In this document: positions 9,691 through 18,644 of the stretch, piece by piece
Layout: every line of letters begins with the position of its first letter
Position numbering within the stretch: the first letter of the stretch is position 1
NCBI GenBank assembly: GCA_040506705.1
Contig: JBEVWG010000019.1
Coordinates: forward strand, 32,916-96,915
Length of the DNA stretch: 64,000 nucleotides
Reading direction: 5' to 3'
From: Thiodiazotropha sp040506705
Lineage (GTDB): Bacteria > Pseudomonadota > Gammaproteobacteria > Chromatiales > Chromatiaceae
Position numbers and translations under genes: made by a program
The notes under the pieces: model-generated
The model's input: only the letters and a program-made list of their open reading frames with translations
What the model was told of the DNA's origin: nothing
The model's database searches: none

Positions 9691-11169
9691 TCAGACCACC
9701 ATATCTTCATCATCTCTAAGCTGTTCGATCTTCTCCAAACCATAACGCTCCAGTTTGCTGCGCAGCCCGACACGTGAGAGCCCCATCTCTTTCGCTGCCT
9801 GGCTCTTATTCCAACGATTACGAATCAGACACTCTTTGAGAATACGAGCCTCTAGTGATTCAACACGCTCCTTGAGTGACCCCTGCAGCTCACCCATCAT
9901 CAGCATATCGGCCTCATCCTCTTCAGGCGCGGATCTCAACACCCTTGGCGAGAGTAGATCAGCGCCAAGTAAATCACTCTCCCCCATCACTAACATATGG
10001 CGGATTTCGTTCTGCAGTTCCCGTACATTACCGGGCCAATGGTAGGCCTGCATACAGGCTAGGGTTTCAGTAGTAAAGCCCTCAACTTCTTTGCCCAACT
10101 GTTTGATTGAGGCCTCAAGGATAGTGTTGGCGATCAATGGAATATCTATCTTGCGTTCGCGCAGTGCCGGCAACTGTATCGTTACTGAGGCCAGTCGGTA
10201 GTAGAGATCCTCACGAAATCTTCCCTCTCTCACCTCTTGTTCCAAGTCCCGGTTGGTGGCAGCAATGATGCGTACATCAACCTGCCGGGTCTGACTGCTG
10301 CCCAGCGGGCGTATCTCACCCTCTTGCAACACTCGAAGTAACTTCACTTGAAATGCGGGTGAAACTTCCCCCACTTCGTCAAGAAACACCGTGCCACCAT
10401 TGGCTCGTTCAAACAGTCCGGCACGATCTTCCACCGCTCCGGTAAAGGCGCCTCGTTTATATCCAAACAACTCACTCTCCAGCAGTTCGTCGGGCAGTGC
10501 GCCGCAATTCTCAACCACGAAGGGTTGTTGCCAACGATTACTGTTGTAGTGCAGCGCCCGGGCTGCCAACTCTTTACCTGTTCCGGATTCACCGGTCAGT
10601 AACACAGAGATGTCATAGGGTGAGACTCTTCGTATCTTTTCGCAGACCTGATTCATGCAGCTTTGGGGGCTGCGTACAATCTGATCATCGCAACTGTAAT
10701 CCTCACGCAGTCGCTTGCTTTTTTTATCCATCAACGATTGCAGACGACTGGGGGACATCTTCAACTCGACACTGAGAACCTCATTCTTGCGCTGTAACTC
10801 GAATAGTTCAGCTGCATTCTTCAACAGTAGAATCAGACTGTCCGGATGCCAGGGCTTGGTAATGAACTGGTAGATGCCCGCTTCATTTACTGCGCTGATG
10901 ATATCTTCAGAATCGGTATAACCTGAGATGATCATTCGAATCACATCGGGCCACTGTTCACGAACCTGCTTTAGAAACTCCACACCGGTCATATCGGGCA
11001 TACGCTGATCGCAGAGGATGAGCTGCACCCATTTGCTCTGCAGAATGAGTCTGGCCTGTTCGACATTCTGAGCAGTCTGAATATCGAAGTCATCCTCTAA
11101 GATTCTCTCAAGCGTCTCCAAACTGCGGACTTCATCATCAACTATCAAAACAGTAGGACGTGGGCTCAT
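9691..11169 (-). CDS. hoxA: Hydrogenase transcriptional activator, NtrC family
   Basis: Response regulator that activates hydrogenase genes (HoxA/HupR), 492 aa. The receiver domain has the acidic pair at 11-12, phosphoacceptor D54 (LILCDQRMPD) and the conserved lysine in ITKPWHP. The AAA+ domain has Walker A GESGTGKE near 190 and an intact sigma-54 contact loop GAFTGA near 238. The C-terminal Fis-type HTH is at about 452-480 (NKSQAAKEMGLSRVGL). Intact GAFTGA predicts sigma-54 dependence, as in Ralstonia HoxA. This fits the sigma-54-like promoters found before hupD (21280-21295) and hupS (32910-32925). The start overlaps the hypX stop by 4 bases. Confidence 0.95.
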   Translation of the reverse strand: MSPRPTVLIVDDEVRSLETLERILEDDFDIQTAQNVEQARLILQSKWVQLILCDQRMPDMTGVEFLKQVREQWPDVIRMIISGYTDSEDIISAVNEAGIYQFITKPWHPDSLILLLKNAAELFELQRKNEVLSVELKMSPSRLQSLMDKKSKRLREDYSCDDQIVRSPQSCMNQVCEKIRRVSPYDISVLLTGESGTGKELAARALHYNSNRWQQPFVVENCGALPDELLESELFGYKRGAFTGAVEDRAGLFERANGGTVFLDEVGEVSPAFQVKLLRVLQEGEIRPLGSSQTRQVDVRIIAATNRDLEQEVREGRFREDLYYRLASVTIQLPALRERKIDIPLIANTILEASIKQLGKEVEGFTTETLACMQAYHWPGNVRELQNEIRHMLVMGESDLLGADLLSPRVLRSAPEEDEADMLMMGELQGSLKERVESLEARILKECLIRNRWNKSQAAKEMGLSRVGLRSKLERYGLEKIEQLRDDEDMVV

Positions 11170-12872
11170 GATGCATATTTCCAGATTGTGTCACTACGAC
11201 GATGTCGAGCGATCGTCAGTGGTGTGCGGGACTTGGCAACCTTGTGTACAAAGTTGTACCGGGCAATATGGTAGCTTGGATCAAAGCCGTAGAAATTGCG
11301 TTTCATCTGTTCCAGTTCCTCTTCCCTGTAACTAGACAGGGGTTTTTGACGCTCATCCGCACTGCGGCGAACATTCTTATAATGTAGACGCTTTGCAAAC
11401 GCTGGTGCACCTATCATCGATACCGCAAGACGTTTGACCTGAGAAATGAATAACTGACTGCTGCTATCAACGACCCGATCGACCAACTGCAATTCAGCAG
11501 CCTGGGGTACACCCAACGGCAGACGATTGTTGATGATGGTTGCAGCATGCTCTTCCCCGACATAGCAGGGTAGCAGATAACTCCAATACTCTGAGCCATA
11601 GAGGTTTCCCATATCCTTGTAATGGGGATTCAGGATCACGCCTTTTCTGGCCCATACCTCATCCGCAGCCCTGGCCAGAAAAACACCTCCGGCGCCTGCA
11701 TTGCCTTGCAGAGCGGCAATTGTCAGATGGCTTTCAGTGGTAACGATTTCCAGCGCAAGATCATCAATGGCATTGATGTTTTCCCAAGAGGCATCAGCGG
11801 GACTGTCAGCCGCTTCAATGCAGTTGAGGTGCATGCCGTTCGACCAGTAATCGGGGCCTCCTAAAAGTACAATCGCCTGGGTATCACACTGCTTTGCAAG
11901 ACGGTATGCATCGAGTAAATCCTGACACTGCTTGGTACTCATAGCACCGTTATAAAATGGAAAGTGTAGATAGCCGACCCGGTCAGCCTCTTGATACCAG
12001 ATTTCACGGTAGCCACTCTCTTCATCCGCTTCGATTTCAGGCAGATTGCTCACCTCATCAGCCAGCAAGAGGCTGGCAGGCAGTTTAAAGTGATGCTCGC
12101 CGTCACAGGCTTTGAGATGACCAATCCAGACAGCGCCATCAAGTGTGGCAATACAGATCCCTGCACCGCATCTGGCAATGAGCTCACCAGGTTTGCCGGA
12201 TAGTCTGGACTCTGCCCTGACATCGTAGAGATAGAATGTCTGGCCAAAGAGTTCCTGTTTAACCCCTGGCATACCATCAGCGGAGTGGATCTTTTTGATA
12301 ACCTGATCGGTAGTATCCGAGTTCCAGTCGATAGCGCGTTCTGCCTGAGGCATGAGCGGCTGCCAATCTCCACTGGTTAAAGGGTCAAGATGCTTCTGGG
12401 ACTGCGGTTTATATTCACCGCCCTGAAAACGATCAACCGCAAGCAGCACAGCTTGCACCGCGGCTTCTGTTACTTCATTTCTGTAGAGACTGCCCTTGCT
12501 GGCCTGGCGCATTTCAAACTCACAACTGGCCCAGATATCACCACCATCCATTTCGCCATTGGCCTGTAAAACAGTCACCCCCCAACGGGATTGCCCTTGA
12601 AGAATCGCCCAATCCAGGGATGATGGCCCCCGATCACCGGGTATACCGGGATGCACCACAAGACAGGTATGGTTACACCAGATCGATTCCGCTATGGCCC
12701 GCTTCAGGAAGGGGGCAATAATTAAATCGGGTTTGAAAAGAGAAACTGCCTCCTGTGCAACTGTATCGTTGATATCAAACTCAACCGACAGCTGATGGCC
12801 TTGAGCTTCAAGCTCTATAAACAACCTCTGGGTGAGGCTGTTAAAAGCGTGTGTCAAAAACAGTATACGCAT
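11166..12872 (-). CDS. hypX: HypX, CO-ligand synthesis for [NiFe]-hydrogenase under air
   Basis: In characterised systems HypX (HoxX) makes the active-site CO ligand from formyl-tetrahydrofolate by way of formyl-CoA, supporting hydrogenase maturation in the presence of O2. This copy has 568 aa. The N-terminal half is a formyl-transferase-like domain (MRILFLTHAF, then VVHPGIPGDRGPSSLDWAI) and the C-terminal half resembles enoyl-CoA hydratases (VLLGGPDYWSNGMHLNCIE and GNAGAGGVFLA). The ATG at 12872 was chosen because it starts 13 bases after the hypE stop and gives the conserved N-terminus; the frame is open further upstream into hypE. Its presence fits the O2-tolerant uptake hydrogenase encoded nearby. 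Confidence 0.93.
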   Translation of the reverse strand: MRILFLTHAFNSLTQRLFIELEAQGHQLSVEFDINDTVAQEAVSLFKPDLIIAPFLKRAIAESIWCNHTCLVVHPGIPGDRGPSSLDWAILQGQSRWGVTVLQANGEMDGGDIWASCEFEMRQASKGSLYRNEVTEAAVQAVLLAVDRFQGGEYKPQSQKHLDPLTSGDWQPLMPQAERAIDWNSDTTDQVIKKIHSADGMPGVKQELFGQTFYLYDVRAESRLSGKPGELIARCGAGICIATLDGAVWIGHLKACDGEHHFKLPASLLLADEVSNLPEIEADEESGYREIWYQEADRVGYLHFPFYNGAMSTKQCQDLLDAYRLAKQCDTQAIVLLGGPDYWSNGMHLNCIEAADSPADASWENINAIDDLALEIVTTESHLTIAALQGNAGAGGVFLARAADEVWARKGVILNPHYKDMGNLYGSEYWSYLLPCYVGEEHAATIINNRLPLGVPQAAELQLVDRVVDSSSQLFISQVKRLAVSMIGAPAFAKRLHYKNVRRSADERQKPLSSYREEELEQMKRNFYGFDPSYHIARYNFVHKVAKSRTPLTIARHRRSDTIWKYAS

Positions 12873-12885
12873 TGATATAACCTGA

Positions 12886-13935
12886 TCAGCAGATTCTTGG
12901 CAGCTGTTCACCGGAGAGCCAGTCAACCACCCGGCTGCCACCAAACAGCGTCTCCATCTGCACAAAGTGGTGAGGATCTTCGGTTACCCGCCCAATGATG
13001 GCGCTCTCCCGTCCCAATGGATGCTGTCGCATAACCGGCAATAACTGCTCTGCATCTTCTGCGGAACAGATACAGATCAACTTACCCTCATTGGCCACAT
13101 AAAGCGGATCCAGACCAAGCAGCTCACAGGCGGAAGCCACTGCCGGTTTGACTGGAATATCCGCTTCAAGCAGATGCATACCAACTTGAGATTGACGAGC
13201 CAATTCATTCAATGTCGTCGCCAGACCACCCCTGGTGGGATCACGCAGACAGTGAATGTCGGGCGCTCTATCCACCATCTTCTCTACCAAGTGGTGCAAG
13301 GCAGCTGAGTCAGAGGTTAACGTTGTCTCAAAGGTCAGGTTCTCCCGGCTCGACATGATGGTCACACCATGGTCACCCATAGTGCCGTTAACCAGGATCA
13401 CATCACCAACCTGAGCGCGGTCGCCTGAAATAGCGACCCCTTTCGGCACTACCCCGATACCTGTGGTTGTGATAAAGACACCATCCCCCTTACCCTTTTC
13501 CACCACCTTGGTATCACCGGTTACTATCGGCACACCCGCATCACTGGCAGCCTGGGCCATACTGATTACGATGCGCTCCAGATCTGCAAGAGGAAACCCC
13601 TCCTCCAGAATAAAGCCTGCAGAGAGATAACTGGGTCGGGCACCGGACATAGCCACATCATTGATGGTGCCATGAACCGCAAGGGAGCCGATATCGCCGC
13701 CGGGGAAAAAGAGTGGCGAGATAACATGTCCATCCACACTCATCACCATTCGTCCGGCGTCCACTTCAAAACTGGCCTGATCATTGGCCTGCCGCAGTAG
13801 TTCGTTGTCGAAGTGTTTTAAAAACAGCTCTTCTATCAACTGCGCCATTGCTCGTCCACCACTGCCATGGGTCATGTCGACCTTAGCATTACGGGTATCG
13901 AGTCGTAGCGGAAAAGGTTTTACAACCGCGTTCAT
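12886..13935 (-). CDS. hypE: Hydrogenase maturation protein HypE
   Basis: HypE dehydrates a carbamoylated C-terminal cysteine to a thiocyanate and so makes the cyanide ligands of the active site. The 349-aa protein starts with a family-typical region (MTHGSGGRAMAQLI), has the ATP-site motif DPTRGGLATTLNE, and ends in PRIC, the required terminal cysteine. It lies 25 bases after hypD. Its partner carbamoyltransferase HypF is not encoded in this window. Confidence 0.97.
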   Translation of the reverse strand: MNAVVKPFPLRLDTRNAKVDMTHGSGGRAMAQLIEELFLKHFDNELLRQANDQASFEVDAGRMVMSVDGHVISPLFFPGGDIGSLAVHGTINDVAMSGARPSYLSAGFILEEGFPLADLERIVISMAQAASDAGVPIVTGDTKVVEKGKGDGVFITTTGIGVVPKGVAISGDRAQVGDVILVNGTMGDHGVTIMSSRENLTFETTLTSDSAALHHLVEKMVDRAPDIHCLRDPTRGGLATTLNELARQSQVGMHLLEADIPVKPAVASACELLGLDPLYVANEGKLICICSAEDAEQLLPVMRQHPLGRESAIIGRVTEDPHHFVQMETLFGGSRVVDWLSGEQLPRIC

Positions 13936-13960
13936 AGGATCACCTCAGTCAATGATCTGT

Positions 13961-15100
13961 TCATGCGCTTTTTGTCTCCGGTAGACGAAAACGCCCATAA
14001 CTCCAATAAGCCGCGCAAGCCCCTTCAGATGAGACCATACAGGACCCCATAGGGTTATCCGGTGTACAGACCACACCAAACAGCTTGCAGTCGGTAGGTC
14101 GTTTAGCGCCACGCAGGATGGAGGGACATTCACACCCTTTGACCTCTTTGGCCTGGCTCACCGGAATCTTAAAACGTTGCTCAGCATCAAACTCCTGGTA
14201 GTCCGATTTAATGCGTAAGGCACTGTAGGGCACCATGCCCAAACCACGCCACTCAAAACTGCGACGAAGTTCGAATACATCGGCAACCAGCTTTTGTGCC
14301 TTTCGATTACCGTCACGGGTCACTACCCGGGTATATTCATTCTCTACTTCAAAACGCCCCTCATTCAGTTGACGAATCAACATCAATGCAGACTGCATAA
14401 CATCCAGGGGTTCGAATCCGGCAATCACAACCGGCCGTTGAAACTCTTCGGCAAAAAACTCATAGGGACGACTGCCGATGACTGAACTGACATGAGAGGG
14501 ACCAAAGAAACCGTGAATAGAGACAGAACCAATCTCTCGTACTTCAGGCGACTCAAGAATATTTTGTATTGCTGCCGGGGTCAGCACATGATTACAAAAC
14601 AGACTGAAATTTTTCAGCCCCTGCTGTTTCGCCTGCTGCAGTGCGACAGCACTGGGAGGGGTGGTAGTCTCAAAACCGATCGCCAGAAAAACCACTTCCC
14701 GATGGGGATTTTCCCGAGCGATCTTCAACGCATCCTGGGTTGAATAGACCATCCTTACATCACCGCCTGCGGCTTTGACTTTGATCAGACTGTTTCGTCC
14801 GCTTGCCGGTACACGCAGCAGGTCGCCGTAAGTGCAAAGAATGACATCCTCAGCTTCAAGCAGATGAATCGCACTATCAATACGTCCCACCGGAAGCACA
14901 CAGACAGGACAGCCTGGCCCATGCACAAAGCGCACATTGTCCGGCATCAGATCCTCTACCCCATAACGGAAAATCGCATGGGTATGACCACCACAGAACT
15001 CCATCAAATTGTAGTTTCTGTCAACATCAACCTCTTGTCTGATCGCTGCCGCCAACTGTTTTGCCAGTTTGTGCTGTCGAAACTCATCTACATATTTCAT
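13961..15100 (-). CDS. hypD: Hydrogenase maturation protein HypD
   Basis: HypD is the iron-sulfur scaffold on which the Fe(CN)2CO group is built with HypC. The 379-aa sequence has the conserved blocks CGGHTHAIFRYGVEDLMP (near 37), GPGCPVCVLP (near 71) and the C-terminal cysteine cluster around GCECPSILRG, CKLFGVVC and PMGSCMVSSEG. It overlaps the end of hypC by 4 bases. Confidence 0.97.
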   Translation of the reverse strand: MKYVDEFRQHKLAKQLAAAIRQEVDVDRNYNLMEFCGGHTHAIFRYGVEDLMPDNVRFVHGPGCPVCVLPVGRIDSAIHLLEAEDVILCTYGDLLRVPASGRNSLIKVKAAGGDVRMVYSTQDALKIARENPHREVVFLAIGFETTTPPSAVALQQAKQQGLKNFSLFCNHVLTPAAIQNILESPEVREIGSVSIHGFFGPSHVSSVIGSRPYEFFAEEFQRPVVIAGFEPLDVMQSALMLIRQLNEGRFEVENEYTRVVTRDGNRKAQKLVADVFELRRSFEWRGLGMVPYSALRIKSDYQEFDAEQRFKIPVSQAKEVKGCECPSILRGAKRPTDCKLFGVVCTPDNPMGSCMVSSEGACAAYWSYGRFRLPETKSA

Positions 15101-15321
15101 AGTGTCACCCCGGCCTGGGCAAAGAGTTCCAGAGTTCTCTGCGCCTCTTCCTCGCTGACTTTATTGAGTGCATAACCTACATGGATGAGTAAAAAATCAT
15201 CCACTCTTACATCATCAACCAACGCCAGGGAGACCTCCTTCTTGACTTCACCCAGCGCTACGGTTGCGTTATCCCCAAGCTCATCGATGGCGACAACTTT
15301 TGCCGGTATGGCCAGACACAT
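15097..15321 (-). CDS. hypC: Hydrogenase assembly chaperone HypC
   Basis: Small chaperone (74 aa) that carries the Fe(CN)2CO unit from HypD to the apo large subunit. The N-terminus MCLAIPAKVV has the essential Cys2, and the chain has the usual HypC length. A paralogue, hupF, is encoded near 20.2-20.5 kb. It is translationally coupled to hypD. A repeat element of about 60 bases separates it from hypB. Confidence 0.97.
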   Translation of the reverse strand: MCLAIPAKVVAIDELGDNATVALGEVKKEVSLALVDDVRVDDFLLIHVGYALNKVSEEEAQRTLELFAQAGVTL

Positions 15322-15343
15322 TTTCGTTTACTCCATCAGTTGT

Positions 15344-15403
15344 TGGTGCGGCAGGGCCGCAGCCCACGTATTTTTTATAGGTAGGGTGCGGCACTGCCGC
15401 ACC
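15344..15403. repeat. Paired GC-rich palindromes, GTGCGGC subtype
   Basis: Two facing copies of the intergenic palindrome (GGTGCGGCAGGGCCGC and its near complement GTGCGGCACTGCCGCACC) are joined by CACGTATTTTTTATAGGTAG. They lie between hypB and hypC inside the hydrogenase accessory block. The same two-arm layout, with a similar T-rich linker, occurs at 29486-29547. Confidence 0.75.
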
Positions 15404-15410
15404 AGCACCT

Positions 15411-16244
15411 CTAGGCCGTTTTCGAGCGATATCCAATCAAAGCCGTCTGCCGTGTAGCGACAATCCACTGATACCATGCCTCCATCCCTTCACCTGTCGT
15501 TGCAGAAAGCTGCAGCACACGAATACGGGGATTGACCTGCTGGGCATAGGCGATACAGCGCTCAACATCAAAGTTCAGATGGGGTAACAGATCGATTTTG
15601 TTAAGCAACATCAGATCTGCAGCATGAAACATGTCGGGATACTTGATCGGCTTGTCTTCCCCTTCAGTCACTGAAAGTATCGCCACCTTGTGCGCCTCAC
15701 CAAGATCAAAAGCTGCAGGACAAACCAGATTACCAACGTTCTCTATAAACAACAGACTTTCATCTTCCGGTTGTAAACTCTGCATCGCATGTCCCACCAT
15801 GTGACCATCCAGATGGCAACCTTTACCAGTGTTGATCTGTATCGCCTTGACTCCGGTAGCGCGAATACGTTCTGCATCATTGGTGGTCTGTTGATCGCCT
15901 TCGATCACAGAGATGGCGTGCTCAGCCTGCATATCTTCAATTGTACGGGCCAGCAAAGTGGTTTTTCCTGAACCAGGACTGGATACCAAGTTTAAGGTAT
16001 GAATCCCATGTTTACTGAAATAACGACGATTCTCAGCAGCGTATTGATTGTTCTTACCCAGAATATCCTGCTCGATCTGAACCATACGCGATTGTGTCAT
16101 ACCCGGTGCATGAGCATGGGCTGGACCCTGACCATAGTCGTGGGTATGTTCATGATCATGCTTCTGTTGATGGTCATGATTATGATCATGCTTATGTTCA
16201 TGAATTGTTGTTTCACCTTCACTGCATCCACAGACAGTACACAT
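15411..16244 (-). CDS. hypB: HypB, GTPase for nickel insertion with histidine-rich tail
   Basis: GTPase that works with HypA to insert nickel into hydrogenase; 277 aa. The N-terminus starts MCTVCGCSEGE (a high-affinity metal motif of the CxxCGC kind). A histidine-rich stretch at about residues 15-48 contains many HDH/HEH units and probably stores nickel. The G-domain follows with the P-loop SSPGSGKTTLL near 88, ENVGNLVCP with conserved metal-site cysteine, and the base-recognition motif NKID. It is preceded by hypA and a 66-base gap. Confidence 0.97.
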   Translation of the reverse strand: MCTVCGCSEGETTIHEHKHDHNHDHQQKHDHEHTHDYGQGPAHAHAPGMTQSRMVQIEQDILGKNNQYAAENRRYFSKHGIHTLNLVSSPGSGKTTLLARTIEDMQAEHAISVIEGDQQTTNDAERIRATGVKAIQINTGKGCHLDGHMVGHAMQSLQPEDESLLFIENVGNLVCPAAFDLGEAHKVAILSVTEGEDKPIKYPDMFHAADLMLLNKIDLLPHLNFDVERCIAYAQQVNPRIRVLQLSATTGEGMEAWYQWIVATRQTALIGYRSKTA

Positions 16245-16310
16245 CGCTGTTTACCTCAATTGTTAATCTGCATTAACGAAAATTCTTTAACTGATTATTT
16301 GGGCTCCGCC

Positions 16311-16652
16311 CTACTCAACTTCAAGTTCCTTAACCCGCATCTCATCACCCCCTGTAACCTGAAGTTGAAAACTGCCACATTCAGGACAGGCATCGAATCG
16401 AGCTGAGACTTCAACCCGCTTTGCGCAAGGCATACACCAAGCTTCACCTGGGATATTAATTATCTCCAACGTTGCGCCATCAGCCAGAGAACCTTTCATC
16501 ACCGCATCAAAACCAAACCGCATCGCTTCAATTTCAACACCGGATAGTGCACCAATCTCCAGACAGACTGTTTTCACTTTGCTGAAACCCTGATTCGTTG
16601 CACTCTCTTCAACAATCTGCAGTACTCCTTCACATAGAGACATCTCATGCAT
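16311..16652 (-). CDS. hypA: HypA, nickel metallochaperone
   Basis: Delivers nickel to the hydrogenase large subunit together with HypB. The canonical start MHEMSLCEG begins at 16652, giving 113 aa; His2 of this start is the nickel ligand. Zinc-site cysteines appear as CMPC and CPEC in the second half. A longer reading from 16658 adds two residues before the conserved Met-His and is rejected. The ATG shares one base with the hupK stop (TGATG). Confidence 0.97.
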   Translation of the reverse strand: MHEMSLCEGVLQIVEESATNQGFSKVKTVCLEIGALSGVEIEAMRFGFDAVMKGSLADGATLEIINIPGEAWCMPCAKRVEVSARFDACPECGSFQLQVTGGDEMRVKELEVE

Positions 16653-17833
16653 CAGCAAATCTCCAGACTAAAACCGACACAAGGATCGACTGCATTAATC
16701 AGCAATTCTGCTTGTTGTTTCATTAAAGATTCACGCCCTATCGAAAGACGTTTCAAACCGCGAGCCACAACGCCCAATGGATGAAAATTCCACTCAGTGG
16801 GAGCAAGGATCTGATAACTTGAGACGATGCCATCTCGCACCACAGCGCGATGAAAAAGACGTCCTCTCGCCGCTTCAATTTCACCAATGCCCTGCTGCGA
16901 CATCACAACATCATGCTTTTGTTGAGCTGAGTCACTCTCAATTTCCAATAGATTCAGCTGCTGTGCAAGATGACTCGGCAGAGAGGCCAGCTCAACCAGC
17001 CTGGCAACCATGCGGGCATATACCCCGTTACCATACTCCTGCATCAGCTGCTGTAGCATTGGATGGGCACTCTGTCGTGTCAAAGGGCCAGTCTCATAAA
17101 CATGACCGCCCCACTCTGGCGCCGCTATAAAGGCTTCAGCATCAGCTTGTGAAAGTCGTTTTGACATCTCATGGTGATCAATTTGTGGCAGTGGCAGTGC
17201 TTCACCTTCGCCTAACCTGGCAACTGTTCCATCACGCAATCTTCTAAGTAGTAGTACAGCATCGGTCTCTGTTTTATCGAGCCAGTGATTAAATGTCTCT
17301 ATATCTTCTATTCCATACCACTCAGTGGCATTAAGGCTAAAAACATTCTCAGAGGAGATAGTCGTGATTCGTCTGATAATCGATTCAATCTTTGCTGAAT
17401 CAAATGCAACAACCGGTTTTATCCTAAAGCTGTCCCCTTCAGGAAAACAGGACAGCTTCGCATCGTTCATCAAGGTCGCAAGAGATGATGTAAGATCATG
17501 ATTCAGTCTGCCTACATCTGAAGTGGACCAGTCGCTGAGGATGCGCCAAAGATGTTCCCGTGCCATCTCAACATTAACCAATATCTGTTCAAGCAGATCG
17601 GTTTGGGGATCGCTACTCTGACCGCTCGCCATACGGCAAGCCTTAACTGCAGCAGCAGATTGTGCGGTACCACAAACGCTGTAGAGCATTGGAATCATAG
17701 TGAGTAGTTCATCAACTGACTTTCCATTAAACATCCGGGTCAGTTGCAGGGGGCGGGTTGAAATAATATCAACTTGACGTACCTGCTCACCATGACACTG
17801 CAGGGTTATCCTTAATTCCCCTTCGATACTCAC
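16652..17833 (-). CDS. hupK: HupK/HoxV-type maturation scaffold (hydrogenase large-subunit paralogue)
   Basis: Degenerate relative of [NiFe] large subunits (393 aa), thought in other bacteria to act as a scaffold for active-site assembly when O2 is present. The N-terminal motif is reduced to YSVCGTAQSAAA and the C-terminal one to DPCVGFSLEIC, so the four nickel cysteines are not all kept. The middle still contains large-subunit-like text (ARGRLFHRAVVRDGIVSSYQ and LAPTEWNFHPLG). It sits in the conserved run hupH-I-J-K-hypA, with overlapping ends on both sides. Confidence 0.9.
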   Translation of the reverse strand: MSIEGELRITLQCHGEQVRQVDIISTRPLQLTRMFNGKSVDELLTMIPMLYSVCGTAQSAAAVKACRMASGQSSDPQTDLLEQILVNVEMAREHLWRILSDWSTSDVGRLNHDLTSSLATLMNDAKLSCFPEGDSFRIKPVVAFDSAKIESIIRRITTISSENVFSLNATEWYGIEDIETFNHWLDKTETDAVLLLRRLRDGTVARLGEGEALPLPQIDHHEMSKRLSQADAEAFIAAPEWGGHVYETGPLTRQSAHPMLQQLMQEYGNGVYARMVARLVELASLPSHLAQQLNLLEIESDSAQQKHDVVMSQQGIGEIEAARGRLFHRAVVRDGIVSSYQILAPTEWNFHPLGVVARGLKRLSIGRESLMKQQAELLINAVDPCVGFSLEIC

Positions 17834-18420
17834 TGCTCACAATCCTGATCAATAGCACCACGCAACAGCTCACGACGAGTTAGCGGTTGCTGCAACCGTT
17901 TACTGATCCCCGGTGATTCTTCCTCACTCTCGATTTCAGGGTTCTTCTCTACCTCTTCTTCTGTCTCTCCCTGCCAACGCCGTGTGATCTCACTTTCTCG
18001 AGTGGAGAGGCCATCTTGATTTTTATCATCCATTAGAGCGAGCATCACCTGCTCAGCGGTCTCCACAGCAGTCACCTGATCGGCAAATTCAAACACCGGG
18101 GAAAAGAGTGAGCACATTTGATATCGGCCGATGCCCTCCTCTTCACCGAGAATAAATTCATAGGGACCAGAAGGGAGTTGATGTAGCTCTTTTTCACCGA
18201 TTTGGCGCTCTTTCCAGCTATCCCCCTCATGGGGTATCAGCATCAGATTCATAAACCAGGGTGTGATCATTACCCCCAGGCAATGGTTGTTCCATTCACG
18301 GAAACCTACAGCTTTCACCTTCAACGCCGGATTCAGTAGAGGTAGCCCTTGCATACGCTGTTTTTCAATGGTGCGGAACTGCAGCTCCAACCCTTCCATC
18401 AGATAGTCGGGACAGATCAT
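17830..18420 (-). CDS. hupJ: HupJ/HybE-type hydrogenase assembly chaperone
   Basis: 196-aa protein of the HybE/HupJ family, which bind Tat-targeted small subunits or help build the complex. The core about 1-140 contains NNHCLGVMITPWFMNLMLIP and SGPYEF, typical of the family. An acidic linker follows, and then a C-terminal LTRRELLRG segment that resembles the short HoxT-like tail of related proteins. It overlaps both hupI and hupK by 4 bases. Confidence 0.9.
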   Translation of the reverse strand: MICPDYLMEGLELQFRTIEKQRMQGLPLLNPALKVKAVGFREWNNHCLGVMITPWFMNLMLIPHEGDSWKERQIGEKELHQLPSGPYEFILGEEEGIGRYQMCSLFSPVFEFADQVTAVETAEQVMLALMDDKNQDGLSTRESEITRRWQGETEEEVEKNPEIESEEESPGISKRLQQPLTRRELLRGAIDQDCEQ

Positions 18421-18644
18421 GCTTCCTCCCTCAATACCATAAACTCCTGCTTCTTACCGTCACAATTGGGACAGCTCCAATGATCAGGCAGTTGAGAAAA
18501 TGGTGTGCCAGGCGGAATTTGCCAATACTCATCTCCCTCAGCAGGATCATAGATATGCCAGCAGATCTTACACTCAAGGCGACATGCATCATCCAGCTTG
18601 CTGTCATCGCCGCCATAAGAGCCACCGAAAAAATCAGGATTCAC
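18417..18644 (-). CDS. hupI: HupI/HoxR rubredoxin
   Basis: 75-aa rubredoxin-like protein with the iron site CKICWHIYDP...CPNCDGKK, two CxxC motifs about 35 residues apart. In uptake hydrogenase clusters this rubredoxin is needed for active enzyme in air, probably for cluster assembly or protection. It overlaps neighbouring genes by 4 bases at each end. Confidence 0.95.
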   Translation of the reverse strand: MNPDFFGGSYGGDDSKLDDACRLECKICWHIYDPAEGDEYWQIPPGTPFSQLPDHWSCPNCDGKKQEFMVLREEA